A stretch of DNA of 64,000 nt from Eonycteris spelaea (lineage: Eukaryota; Chordata; Mammalia; Chiroptera; Pteropodidae). Where the stretch lies: the NCBI GenBank assembly GCA_003508835.1, contig PUFA01000003.1, forward strand, positions 23,383,501 through 23,447,500. The letters run 5' to 3'. Under the pieces are notes generated by a model, which had not been told where the DNA came from, did not search any database, and was given only the letters and a program-made list of their open reading frames with translations. Made by a program: the position numbers and the translations under genes. Of this stretch, positions 35,141 through 45,860 are shown one piece after another (position 1 is the first letter of the stretch; each line of letters begins with the position of its first letter).

Positions 35141-35847
35141 AGATACATATTATTTGCTACATCCAAAGGATTAACGCTAGACATATCTAAGATAAAAAGC
35201 ATAATGATTTAATCAGTGCCCATAAACCGCAAAATTAAATCATTACTCATAGATTACATGCCATGCTTTGTCCACATCTCAGAAGCGATTACTGGACTAA
35301 TCATGAATTTCCTGCCTTTTAAAATATATAGTTTTATTGCATTTGCACGTAGGCTTAAACATCACATTGTTTAATTCTGCTCTTTTTAAAATCTCTATAA
35401 AAACTATCATGTTTAGTCTTCTGGGATTTACTCTTTAGTTATGTTTCCAAAATTTGGTTGTATGTAGTTTAAGGTTCACATTTTTACTGCTGTATATTCT
35501 TTGTGTAAGCGAAGCACGACTGGTTTATCTTGTCTCCTTTTCATGTCTATTTAAACGTTTCAGGTTTTTATTACCCAAATATTGCTGCCATGAGCTTTGT
35601 TATGGGTATCATTCAATGAACAGGATTATCAGATTATAAGGTATTTGTTCGTTTTAATTTCTTTCATAATGAGAGGATTAATCAGATTTTCTGTTTCTTT
35701 TGAATCAGTTTTGATAAATTACATTCTTTTTTTTTTTTTTTTAGGAATTTGTACATTTCCAAGCTTCCAAATCCACAGGCATAGTTTCTCTTGTTATGTT
35801 TAACCTCTGTTTTACCTGTCATCCTGTCTTTCTTGTTTTTATAATCT
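35141..35847. other. No recognised feature
   Basis: AT-rich and unrecognised; a T-run lies at 35727-35743. Confidence 0.45.
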
Positions 35848-37480
35848 TATCAAGGCGTAATTGACATATAATTTTGTAGATATTTAAAGCATCTAATTTG
35901 GTGAGGGGGGGCAGCCGTGGGAATATATACTTCTCAGATATCCTCCTGGAAGAGTAATTGACTAACACTGCTCACTACTGTGCTCTGAAATTCATCTCTG
36001 CATTTGGGCCCAGGTCAAACTTCCCACAGGCTGCTCCTATCCAGTGACTTGGTGTGGCAGGGAACTAAGGCCGGTCTATTCCTGCGAGATGCAGGACTCC
36101 ACTGACGGGCCCAGAGAACTCACCGTCAGCTTTGCCAAGATTTCTTAGAGCTACACTCCAGTCCAAGACCTCTCTGTTTTCCATCCTGCTCCCGTTATTG
36201 TCCTGCCTCTCCACCTGGGTTGGTCCTGCACTGTGGTCTCTTGGCTCCCCCAGCCTCCTCTGTCTCCCCTCCCCATTTCCCTCACAGATTTTCATCCCAA
36301 TAGATCTGTTGCAGACTGATCCTGTTGTGATAAAACTGTGAAACGTTATCACAATCAAAATAATGAATATATCCATCAGCCATCATTCCCAACAGCCTCT
36401 TGCTCCTTTGTAATCCATCTTTCTTCTACCTGTCTCTATGCAACCATTGATCTGATTTCTGGAACTGTAGAGTAATTTGTATCCCTTAGCAGTTTTGAGA
36501 AATGAAATCGTATAATGTGCACACTTTTGGTCTGGCTTTTTACAAAATTCAGCATAATGATTTTGACTCATCTATGTTGTTGCAGGCATCAATAAGTAAT
36601 TCTCTATTATTGCTGAGTAGTATTCCACTGTATAGATATGCCGCCACAATTATTTATCCATTCATTTATTAATGGACATTTGGGTGGTTTTCTATTTTCA
36701 ATCATTGCAACTAAAGTGGCTATAAAAATTTATGTAAGCCTTTTATAGTTGTCACCTTTCTTGGACAAATACCTACGAGTGTTATGGCTGGGTTACATGA
36801 TAAATTTATAACTTTCTCAAAAACAGAAAAACTTTTTCTAAAGTGTTACCAGATCGTTTCTGTGCATTCTTGACTTATCTTTAACCACTTTAGCCAAATA
36901 TTTATCTCATTAACTTTTTCCAAAAAAATGCTTTAGGTTTTATTGATTCTTGATATTGTGTGTATATATATGTATATTTAGTATAGATTTGTTTTCTATT
37001 TCATTGATTTTTTTCTCTAATATAAGAACTTAAGTCTATAAATTTATTTTTAAGTATGCTTTAATAACCTCCCATATATAGTATTTTTATGATTATACAT
37101 TCATAATTATTTTTAAATATCTTTATTCATTTCAACTTTAGCCCATAAATTATTTTGAAGTGTGATTTTATTTGTCAACTGTATAGGAATGTTTTATTTA
37201 TCATTTTGTCACTGACATTTGCAATTTCACTCTGGTCAGAGAACATGGTCTATGTGATACTGATTCTTTACAAGTTTTTTGTAATTTGCTTTATGAACTA
37301 GTGCATTATTAATTTTGATAAATGCCCTATATTTGCATGAGAAGAAGGTGCATTCTTTGTTTCTCTCTATCCACTAGATCAAGATTGTTTTACATATTGT
37401 TTGAGTGTTTTTGATATGTATGCATCTGTCTATAAATCCTCTATCTATCATCTATTATCTATCTAGATTTATCTATATCT
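35848..37480 (-). repeat. L1 3' UTR and ORF2 relic, antisense, interrupted
   Basis: The left piece (35848-35904, 'aggcgtaattgacatataat') is the antisense L1 3' end. After a 420-bp interruption the L1 resumes at 36328 with 'gtgataaaactgtgaaacgt' and runs through 'tattgctgagtagtattcca', 'cattcatttattaatggaca', 'gcttttaggttttattgatt'-like sequence, 'actctggtcagagaacatgg' and 'ccactagatcaagattgttt'. These fall in successively more 5' parts of ORF2 on the minus strand, with a probable internal deletion near 36800-36950. Confidence 0.8.
35905..36327. mobile_element. Unclassified GC-richer insert in L1
   Basis: About 420 bp that does not belong to L1 separates two collinear parts of the antisense L1 3' UTR. 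It is distinctly GC-richer, with CpGs ('actgacgggcccagagaact', 'ctgcgagatgcaggactcc'). Frames on both strands (36132-36341 plus, 36065-36376 minus) show no known domain. No convincing terminal repeats or target duplication are visible. A solo LTR or non-autonomous DNA element is the likeliest explanation. Confidence 0.5.
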
Positions 37481-38724
37481 CTATCTCTGTTTGTGTAGTG
37501 ACATGTCTCTTAGCAACCCTACTCTTTCTCCCTCCACCTGGTATCACTGCCCAGGTGACATGTCAATGGGTTTCTGAGGCTCAATCATGGACATAGTGGT
37601 CATTCCCTAGAGGGTCTCCAACATTCAGGAAGATCAGTGGCTACAGAGACATGCTGGATGGGAGGATGGGAGGGCATTGCCTTCCTCTCAGGCTAGCCAC
37701 AGCCTCCCCTCTGCCACAGTCCATCCATGTACCTGGTGTACTTACCAGCATCTCTGGAAGGTACATTAGTACCTTTTACTGCTGGTCAATTTTTTCTTTT
37801 TCAAACAGAATCTCATTTCAAAAAGCATGAAGAATTGAAAAGAAAGTCAATAGAGACGTGGATCTTAATTCGTGGGCTCAAAAAAGCAATCTGTCTTTCA
37901 CTGAGGCAAAATTGCCCTGGCTTAACTTGACTAATGACCAGTGCGGCTCCCTCTCTACGCACTTTTTCCCCAACCACAGCCACAGCTGCGCGACCCACAT
38001 GTGACTTGGGCTCATCCCAGCTGAGTGACTTCTCAATGCTTAGACCTTAAAAAGTATCGGTGCCCTCATCATTGGGCTCAGCCTGACCCTGTGCCCTTCT
38101 GGGTCTGTACTTTTCCTATGAGAAAACCCTGCCTTGAAAAAATCTTTGACCTCTCTTTTCCCTCTTGGGCTCTGAATCTCGGAATGTCAGCCTTATCACA
38201 TACCTTGTTACTGGCCAGTCTACCCTACTTCTGGTTGCCATACCTCACCTACACAGGGTGAGCCCATACTGCTAGGTATGAAAAGCCACTTCTTGCTCAG
38301 GAAAGCAGTCACCTCTGGGTGGATGCTGGCCCTCTTGTCTGCTAACTCTCTGACTATGTGAGGCTTCGATCCAGGGCCTGCAGCACCCACTTACTTACCC
38401 TCCTCTCTTTACCTGTGTTAGTGTCTGTATTTACCTGGCTAACAAATCTTACTGAAGTTAACTTTCTAGATTCTGGGCCCTTATGAACCATTCTGCTTAC
38501 TGCCAACCAAATTCTAACTATATATTCAGGTGGGGTGGGGAGAAGAAATCAGTGTTGAATTCTCAAGCCCATCCCCCAGTTCAATACCACACCCATAATG
38601 TCAAACATAGAAGCACCTAGAAATATAGTACATCTTGACTTGCAGTGTTCACTCTCTTGTAGCTGATATGATATGTACACATAATTGTTTGATTACACAC
38701 ATATTAATATCCTTTCTCTACGTT
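37481..38724. other. No recognised feature (1.2 kb)
   Basis: Mixed composition. 37540-38460 is less AT-rich than average and could contain an old LTR, but I recognise none. The frames at 37727-37930 and 38025-38261 have no family features. Confidence 0.4.
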
Positions 38725-38818
38725 TAAATTATAAGTTCCTTCAAGGCAAATGTATACTTAACACAGTCCCTTAAATAAAATGGCTGCTCAGAGAAATCTA
38801 TTAATTGAATTGAATTAG
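38725..38818 (+). repeat. L2 3'-end fragment
   Basis: 'aaattataagttccttcaag' followed by 'gcaaatgtatacttaacaca' and 'attaattgaattgaatt' resembles the sense L2 terminus ('actgtaagctccttgagggc...'). Confidence 0.5.
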
Positions 38819-38877
38819 GTAAGAGATTAACTTTTGTATGTGTTTTCTTTAGTATAATTTGTCAGCTTAGTGTGCAG

Positions 38878-39115
38878 TTCATTCTTTCCACAAATATTTG
38901 CTGAAGGCCTACTATGTGCTGAGCAATCTTCTAGGCTATCAACGTATGACTCTGTCAATGTAACTAGAACACATTCCTCATAGAGGTTACTCACAGTTGG
39001 GGAGTTAGACAATAAATTAAAAATACATGAATGTGATGTGGAAAAGGTGTTACAAAGGGAAAAAGGGGAGGCAATTTAATAGAGAAAGTGAAGGGAGGTG
39101 TTTATAGTGAGTCTG
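38878..39115 (-). repeat. L2 3'-end fragment, antisense
   Basis: 'tcattctttccacaaatatt', 'tgctgaaggcctactatgtg', 'ctgagcaatcttctaggcta' and 'agacaataaattaaaaatac' match the antisense L2 3' end ('attcaacaaatatttattgagcgcctactatgtgcc...'). Confidence 0.85.
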
Positions 39116-39600
39116 GTACATTTTGCCTCTCCAAGAGAAAATCTCCTGGAGGTCTCAGCTTTTTCTTTTTCTTTTTCATTTATTTTGAGATTTATGGACC
39201 AAATATGCTAAACGAAGTTTTTAAGCCTTTAACAAACACCGTTTGCAAATGTCAGAAAAGATAATCAAACTTTTAAACATCTCTTACTTCTTTAATCTTT
39301 TTTCCCTTTTACACTTTAAATGTGGGGGGAAAAACAAAATAAACTGATTGCAGTCAATATAATAGATGTGCCAATTATTTTTTTTCTAAAAGCACTATTT
39401 ATTTAACTGACAAGATCATCCATAATCCTTTTTGGTTTCGACAGGACTATCTGAAAACATTAACAGATCCTGTTTACGAATCACTTTTCCCAAACTCAAA
39501 CCACAGTGCTCTGATGCTTAACAAGCTGCTGTCCCTGAAACCCTTGGTTACACACCCCAGAAGTATCACAAGAAATAGGGAGGTCCTTCAGTTACCTTGT
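39116..39600. other. No recognised feature
   Basis: Nothing is recognised. Confidence 0.45.
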
Positions 39601-40330
39601 GTGTTAACCTGCAGCAGGCACTAGGACCGCCCAGACGCCCATGGGCGGCCACGATTCACACAGCTTGTCAGCAGGATTGAGCAGCCTTTGCTGTTACACA
39701 AGAGAGCAAGCAGCAGCTGTAGCAGCTCAGCATCCTTCCCCCTTCTGGTCGATTGGAAGGTATTTACTTGCTGTTTACCATTCAGATTTTGTACACCGTC
39801 AATGTGCCTTTAGTGTTCACTTAATCTGATGCTCTGGAATACTGTCTAGCACTTGTTGGGTTACTATATTATTTTATGTTAATTTCCACAGCCAATGGAA
39901 GCAACAGTATCATAAGGAAATGGGCTAGATATTTCCAGAGGCTGAAATCTGAAGGCATTTGGAGGTGTAAGTACATCGGTCACCAATCTCTAACGTGCTG
40001 GCTGTGTTAGTTGTGTCTCTTGACCTTCTTCCTCATTAACAGAGCCAATGTGAGATGCCATTTGCATATCTCATTCATGAGGGAAAAGTGCCAAGAGGGT
40101 GACAGAAACCGCTAATGACGGCCTGAAACTCCACTTTGGAGCGGCTGTGGTTCCCTCTTCTAGCCTGTGTGTTTGCAGGAGAAGACGCTGGTTTTGCAGC
40201 AGAGTTTTGACGGGAAAGAGATTTTGCTCAGGGCTGCAGACTGCTTGCTTGTTTGCTTTCTGCTTTCTGTTTTCAAAGCCCAAAGACTGTCCTTTCTGAT
40301 CACTGCTGCGGTGCAGGGTAGGAGTCTTTT
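39601..40330 (+). other. Non-repetitive segment with splice-like signals
   Basis: This 730 bp matches no repeat I know and is richer in GC and CpG than its surroundings ('ggcggccacgattcacacag' near 39645). An acceptor-like site ('ttaatttccacag', AG at 39890-39891) and a strong donor ('ggaggtgtaagtac', GT at 39967) would delimit a 75-nt exon at 39892-39966. It is a multiple of three and open in one frame. A second acceptor with a good pyrimidine tract ('accttcttcctcattaacag') ends at 40040-40041. This could be a non-coding RNA exon region or an enhancer. No protein family is recognisable. Confidence 0.3.
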
Positions 40331-42708
40331 CATGCGTTCTTTATTTCTCCTTATCATTAATACGGGCTGCCAAAAAACGGTTAAACCATTTGTACCTCTC
40401 AGTGTAAAGCTTTTAAAGAAAAATCTAGTTTGCTTTCTCTTGGTCATACTATATTCAATACTACAACTAGTGGATTACGCACAGAAACATTGAAAACAAC
40501 TAATAACTAAGATATCCTTTCCTGTTCAATAATAAATCTGGTTGATAAGTGACTAGTTTGCTATTAGAAAACCCAAAGGAAGGTGAGTCTACAGAGAAAG
40601 CAGGACATTCTCTCTAAGTATTTTACAAATCCATTGAAGATGCCTTTTTTAGGGCCTTGATGGCAATACCATGTGTTAACAACTCTTTGAAAACTTTCAA
40701 CTGTCAAATTGTTAGATTATTACTGTAGAAATTAGATTCAAATTTAGATGTCTTATACCAAAATGTAATAGGTGAGCACATTTAAAAATAAATAAGATGT
40801 TGAGAAATATTAATGGTCAACCTATAGGAAAATTTAACAGTGTCATTAATTTATTTTAGGAAAGAAAATATAAAAGTATGACTTAAAGCAAGGCATCAAA
40901 TATTAAAAAATGTGACTTTAATAAAAATTAAAAATAATGTGAAAATACTTTTAATGGTTCAAAAATTTGATTTAAGTATAATATATTTGATATATTGATT
41001 TACCCTAAAAGAGATTTCAAATTCCTAAAGTATTAAACTTTTAAAAATACACCTATAGTTCTTCTTAAAACTGTTTTATAGAAGAAAGAGGGAGAGGAGA
41101 CGAGGGAGGAAGGATTGAGTCTTACTTTATTGTTTCATACTTTTAATATTTTGAACATTCTGATTGAATATTTAGTACAGAAATATGCTACATTTTAAAA
41201 TATGTAACAAAAATTACAAATGATCTTAATTAATTTGCAACATTTTTGAGTGTAAATGAATATAAGTATGTAAAAATAACATGTTAAGGTTGCCATATAT
41301 GTTAAGCAGAGAAACTCTTTTTTGAAGATAATGCCTTGCTTTTGGAGGAAGTTAGGGAAATCAGATTGGTGGTAGTAATAAACTTTCATTATTTTGAGAA
41401 GCAAAAGTAATTTTTTACATTTTTAGTTGATATAACAACATGCAACAGCCCCATAAACTTTGTGTTACTAAAGGTTCCTCGTGCTTTTAAAAAATTTTTT
41501 CTATAATCCAAGTCTGGATTACAAATAATACTCAGTTTTAAAAATTTTTGCCCAGCATATGTTTTGCAATCTTAGACTTCAGCTTTATGTCATACTCATT
41601 ATACATGTCTCACCATAAATAATTTTAAAATATCTTCATTATGTGTTGAGTCTAAGGATTCATTGAAGTCAACAATGATGGAGAAAAAAAATCCCAAGAA
41701 CATACATCTCATTCAGAATTTGGTATTACCAGAATATAAACTTTCTTCCTGAATTTATGTTCTAAAATTAAATCTTCTTGCTAGAGCTAATTGACTGAAG
41801 GCATTGGGAACAATGCACAGCAGAAGTCTGGGATTGCTGGAAAATAAGTGGGGCTTAAGCTAAAGAATAAAATGTAAAAGCTAAAACTAATTTGTTGAAG
41901 TATGAAAGTAGTGATTATCTGGTAATTTTATCCCTGAGGATAATCCCTTAGGCCTTGAAAAGTCTTGTTGCCCAGGAGATCCAAGTGAATATCATTATTA
42001 TCTAGATTTAATGGGTAATAGTAAGGTAGATATAATAAAATATAAATTTTAACACACACATTTTTATTTAAAAGAGATTTGGCAAATAGCCCATCTGGTC
42101 ACACCAATTTCGCCCTCAGGAGTGTTGTTGTTTTTCTTTTTTTTCCTGAAATACATAACATTTCACATGAATAGGGTACTTAGTAAGACATTTAGGAAAG
42201 AGATGGGAAAAGAAGCTTTTACATTCTTAACGCCACCTAAGGAGCTGATGCAAAGGAAGAAGAGGAGGATCAGCAAAACTTGTTCTGACATCTCAGTTTA
42301 TTTTAAGTTTGGTTTTCTGAGTACCTATGCTTTGAGTAAGAAAAGATGTCTCCTAGTTAGAAGCCCCAGAAAATGCAGTTAGTCAGCTGGGGACTGACCT
42401 CATATGGTAAACTTGTGAGAAGTGGTGAGTGTTTGTTGAAGGGATAAAGAAACAAATGTAAAGAAATGACAAATAGTCCTTCATCTGTCCTGAAAGGTAA
42501 TTACAATGCTCATGCAAGTTTTAAGAACCTGTAGGTCACATATACAAGCCACGATAAATAGGAATTCTATTTAACTTGAGAATTCCATTGAAATCTAATG
42601 ATGATTTTCTCTTGTTAAGTAAAAGACTTAAAGGAAAGGGAAAGAGAGCATATTAGTGGCATATCATGTCCACATCAGTTACAGTTGTGTGAACCAGGAA
42701 AGATAAGT
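40331..42708. other. AT-rich, no recognised feature (2.4 kb)
   Basis: No repeat or gene is recognised. The frames at 40167-40493 (plus) and 40160-40447 (minus) extend into it from the left and are unsupported. 42122-42382 is also unsupported. Confidence 0.4.
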
Positions 42709-42744
42709 CATGTATTATTATTGCTATTATTATTATTATTATTT
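42709..42744 (+). repeat. (ATT)n microsatellite
   Basis: About ten ATT units with one GCT interruption ('ttattattgctattattatt'). Confidence 0.95.
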
Positions 42745-43524
42745 TTGTGTTTGGCAAAAGGGGTAAACTATTATTCATATGGTTTTGGAAAGAAACCTTT
42801 CTCAAAAGCAATGGTTTTGTTTCCAGAAACTGCTTTCACTTATTAAGAAATACATTTATAGGTACAACAGAAAGCTTTTAAATATATGAGATTTAGCCTT
42901 TGATAGAAAAGGTCAATTAACAATATGAAATGTATGCCATGCATTATTGATAAGCAGGTTTATCTAAAACATTGTTTTAATTGTCCCTTCTGGTTCACAC
43001 AACTTTAACCGATGTGAACAAGGAACACCATAAATATACTCTCATTCCCTTCCACTTATGTCTTTTATTTTAGAGAGAAATGAAAAACTCTAAAAAAACT
43101 GTTGATAAATATTAATCATGATTCCATAGGTGTTTAAGTTACAAATGAACTTTGAGATTCCCAAAAATGTAATATAATAATTGCAATCGACACTTTGGAA
43201 TCAGTGTAAAATTTTATGGACCCAGGCATTTAATATTTTGGGATTATCTTTCTTTTATAATATTATTGATTTTTCACTGTATAACAGATATGGGAATTAG
43301 ACAGTTAACAAGGTATGTCCCACCACTCATGGTTTTCATTATTTTGTGAAGGGAAACAGGCAACAAACAACTATTATAAACCAAACACATTACTATTAAA
43401 ATTCTTTTAAATTTATTTTGTAACTTATTACAAATTAAATAAACTGGAATATATCTGATAGGGACTAACATGAAAATTAGAAGAGAGTGCCATGATAAAG
43501 AATGACTTGGTGACTTTTTTTGTG

Positions 43525-43528
<4 letters not shown>
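42745..43528. other. No recognised feature
   Basis: AT-rich and unrecognised. Confidence 0.45.
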
Positions 43529-43563
<35 letters not shown>

Positions 43564-43585
43564 ACGCACGTGAGTGTGTGTGTGT
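43529..43585 (+). repeat. (TG)n microsatellite with CACG interruption
   Basis: About 17 TG units, then 'cacgcacgtgag', then more TG. Alternating purine-pyrimidine throughout, so prone to Z-DNA. Confidence 0.97.
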
Positions 43586-43764
43586 AACAGTAACATATCA
43601 TCAGGGAGCTTAGTAGTGAGTGGTAGTGTCCTATGACAGAAAGAGGGCAGACTTTGTGCTAACCTGCTACAATTTAAAGCTGTTATGTTATTCCTAAACC
43701 TTGACATCTTGAGCATTTTATTCCCTTGATAAAAATTTACAGAATTTTTACAATGAGCTTTTCT

Positions 43765-43855
43765 TTACAGAGTTTTGAAAAAAATGAGTTAACATGTTGA
43801 GTGTCTAGGACAATATCTTAAGCATCCATGGTCATTAAGTGTTGTTGACTTATAT
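43765..43855 (+). repeat. MIR 3'-end fragment
   Basis: 'aaatgagttaacatgttgag' followed by 'tgtctaggacaatatcttaa' and 'tcattaagtgttgttgactt' matches the MIR tail ('aaatgagttaatacatgtaaagcgcttagaacagtgcc...'). Confidence 0.65.
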
Positions 43856-44880
43856 GTGTTGATTTATAAAGTGTTGTTCCAACTTTATGAATTCACTGCT
43901 TGAATATGTAGTCAAATAAACAACTACTGACCTATTTATCACTCCTGTGCCCCTTTCCTGAAATTCTTTTGGTGATTCTATATCACACATGTTGAGGGAT
44001 AAAGAACAGCCACTCCCACAGACAAGGAAGGAGAGAGCATTGTTCCTGAATCTTGTAAAGACCAAGTCTCAATTAGGAGCTTTGTTTGATGCATTTGTGG
44101 TAGATTTTTGATCGTTGCCTCAGAAACCACCAACATGGTAGTTGATGGGGGATTAATTAAGGCCTTATCCCTCCCAGGGAATGCTAGACTGGGATGACCA
44201 CCTCCAAGACACGTGTGCCTTGGCAGGATTGCTTACTGGGTTTACCTTGTCAAACACAACTTGAAAATTTCAATGAGATGAACATGGCACTTTACAGTAC
44301 CCAGCACAGGTTCAGGCTCAAGTTGAAGAAGAAAGTTAATTGATGGAAAAGGTAAATTGATTCTTATAGTAGCTCACATCTAAACACTTTTGAAGTCTTG
44401 TCATCTTATCAGCATCCAGACATAAAATATATATCTGCACATAAGCAACCAGGTATATTCCATATATATATTTTAATTTAATTGGAAAATTGCTGTGGGG
44501 TGACTTTTAAATATTCCCCCCCATTGATTTTGATAATACAGCTAGTTAGAGCATCAAAATTGTTCAACAATGTTTTTCCCTAGCCAATTTCAAAGGAAAA
44601 TATTAATCTTGGATTATCAGCTAATTGTACTTGAAGCTAATTTATCAGACAGAATCCAAAACAGAAAACTAAACTAAAATAAAAACATGAAAGACACTGG
44701 CATTGAAAAGAGGCATGGTTGGGGGGAAAACTTCCCTGATACGTCTAGATTTGATTTGGCCAAGTTTCTGATCTTGTAGAAGATGACAGAATTCTCCAGA
44801 TTGGCAGCCACAAATTGGCAAACTCAGACTAAAATCTCTCCTTTTGTGGGACCAGGAAAGAGCAAAGACCCTTGCTGAAA
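43856..44880. other. No recognised feature
   Basis: No repeat or gene is recognised. A run of C occurs at about 44516-44522. Confidence 0.45.
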
Positions 44881-44919
44881 CAAAAAAAAGAAAGAAAAAA
44901 AAAAAGAAAAAAAAAAAGC
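44881..44919 (+). repeat. A-rich polypurine tract
   Basis: A-runs broken by single G residues, no pyrimidine over 37 nt, about 80 bp upstream of the composite SINE. It could be the tail of an older retroposon that I cannot identify. Frames on both strands run through it. Confidence 0.9.
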
Positions 44920-45000
44920 AGTGGAGAGGATCAAGGTGGGGAGTAAAATTCAAGTTTATGAGATTTTATGCTGCTAACATTCAAATGCATTCAAGGACGT

Positions 45001-45073
45001 GGTTCCCTAGTATAGTGGTTAGCACATCTGCTTTACATGCAGAAGGTCCTGGGTTAGTGCCCCAGTGGAGCCA
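45001..45073 (+). pseudogene. tRNA-Val(UAC)-derived module
   Basis: Seventy-three nucleotides align without gaps to mammalian tRNA-Val(UAC), with nine differences by my count. The D-arm/A box ('tagtatagtgg') is intact. The anticodon stem-loop 'ctgctttacatgcag' carries the TAC anticodon, and the acceptor stem still pairs (ggttcc / ggagcc, one G-T pair). The T-loop/B box is broken: GTTCGA has become GTTAGT. It is part of the SINE and not a tRNA gene, because a B box of this kind should not recruit TFIIIC well and there is no terminator after it. Confidence 0.85.
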
Positions 45074-45082
45074 TAGTCCCTG

Positions 45083-45202
45083 GTCTTATAGCCATGCTAC
45101 CCTGAACAAGCCCGGCATCTGTCTGATCTCAGAAGCTAAGCAGGGTGGGGGTTGGTTAGTACTTGGATAAGAGACCACATAGAAAGACCAAGTGCTGTAG
45201 GC
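45083..45202 (+). pseudogene. 5S rRNA-derived module, full length
   Basis: The segment runs from the 5S start ('gtct...gccat') to its end ('gtgctgtaggc'), so all of the roughly 120-nt RNA is represented, with two one-base insertions. About four fifths of positions match by eye, and many differences are G-to-A or C-to-T changes. The internal control region is best kept: 'agaagctaagcagggt' (box A) and 'ttggttagtacttggat'. Box C is worn ('aagagaccacatag'). It is a SINE module, not a ribosomal gene. Confidence 0.9.
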
Positions 45203-45206
45203 ATAA

Positions 45207-45241
45207 AAAATAAATAATAATAATAATAATAATAATAAATT
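45207..45241 (+). repeat. SINE tail, A-rich to (AAT)n
   Basis: 'aaaaaataaataataataat' continues to about ten AAT/ATA units directly after the 5S module. Confidence 0.95.
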
Positions 45242-45404
45242 TAAATATGTCTGCAGTTTCATCACACTCCATGTGTCCTTGGAAAAGCAACTTTATCAAT
45301 TTAGGTCTGAATTCTTTATTGCAATGTATTGAATTTTAGTAATAAATTCATATCACTAAATAAGGAATAAATATAATTAGTACATTAATATATAATAGGT
45401 AGGT

Positions 45405-45860
45405 AATTACTAATTTAAAGTTGGAATAGCAATAATTATAGTAGGCAAATATACTTTAAAGCACAAAGCACAATTAAGATTTAAAAGGGTTGTTAAATAA
45501 TGATTAAACATCCCATTCACCAGAAAGATATATCCATCCTGATCCTGTAAGTACCTAAGTAGCACAACCTAAAGTAGTATAAACATATAAAGCAAAGAGA
45601 AACTGACAAATTCACATCATAGAGAGACTTTACTATAATTCTTTCAGAAACTGGGCAAAATTAATAAAAATAGAGAATTCGAACAATGGAATTTATAATA
45701 TCTATCTAATAGATTTACATGAAACCTGCAACCAATAAAACTATTCTTTTTAAGCATATATAAACATTCTTTTTATGTATAAAATTTACTAACATAATAT
45801 ACAAAGCAAATCTCAACAAATAACAAAGATCAATTTAATACAGTTAATATTATTTATTCA
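45405..45860 (+). repeat. Old L1 ORF2 relic
   Basis: The sense order 'aatagcaataattatagtag', 'caaatatactttaaagcaca', 'cattcaccagaaagatatat', 'aatagagaattcgaacaatg' and 'taaaactattctttttaagc' follows the endonuclease-to-RT linker part of L1 ORF2 ('agacaaaatagactttaaggc...caattcaccaggaagatataac...acattcttttcaagtgc'). Numerous stops and indels. Confidence 0.65.

Larger units (their letters stand above)
45001..45241 (+). mobile_element. Composite tRNA-Val / 5S rRNA SINE (MEG-TR-like)
   Basis: Three modules follow one another: a tRNA-Val(UAC)-derived body (45001-45073), a 9-nt linker (45074-45082), a complete 5S-rRNA-derived body (45083-45202), and an A-rich tail that grades into (AAT)n (45203-45241). 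The order, orientation and tail are those of a SINE transcribed by RNA polymerase III and mobilised by L1. I recall a hybrid tRNA/5S SINE (MEG-TR) with relatives reported only from fruit bats; identity with that family is inference. No TTTT terminator interrupts the body. No clear target-site duplication is visible, so the copy is probably not very recent. It is the only such element I found in the window. Confidence 0.85.

Noticed and set aside
35000..35212. Possible coding exon with open frames on both strands
   Set aside because: The sequence is an L2 relic, recognisable by its 'gctgttccctctgtgtggaa' phrase.
36065..36376. 103-codon minus-strand frame in the L1 insert
   Set aside because: It crosses the boundary between the insert and the antisense L1, so it cannot be an old conserved gene.
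40160..40493. Overlapping open frames on both strands (95 and 108 codons)
   Set aside because: Neither matches a family I know, they overlap antisense to each other, and chance frames of this length are expected in a slightly GC-richer stretch.
43477..43716. His/Thr-repeat protein on the minus strand
   Set aside because: It is the translation of the (TG)n microsatellite. The same applies to 59698-59943 and to the Cys-Val repeat at 29591-29800.
45001..45073. A functional tRNA-Val(UAC) gene
   Set aside because: The T-loop/B box is destroyed, no T-run terminator follows, and the sequence runs straight into the 5S-derived module and a SINE tail.
44844..45170. 108-codon open frame on the plus strand
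   Set aside because: It reads through the A-rich tract and the composite SINE; the Lys-rich stretch comes from the A/G tract.
45083..45202. A functional 5S rRNA gene
   Set aside because: About one fifth of positions differ, box C is damaged, and it is embedded in a retroposon with an A-rich tail.
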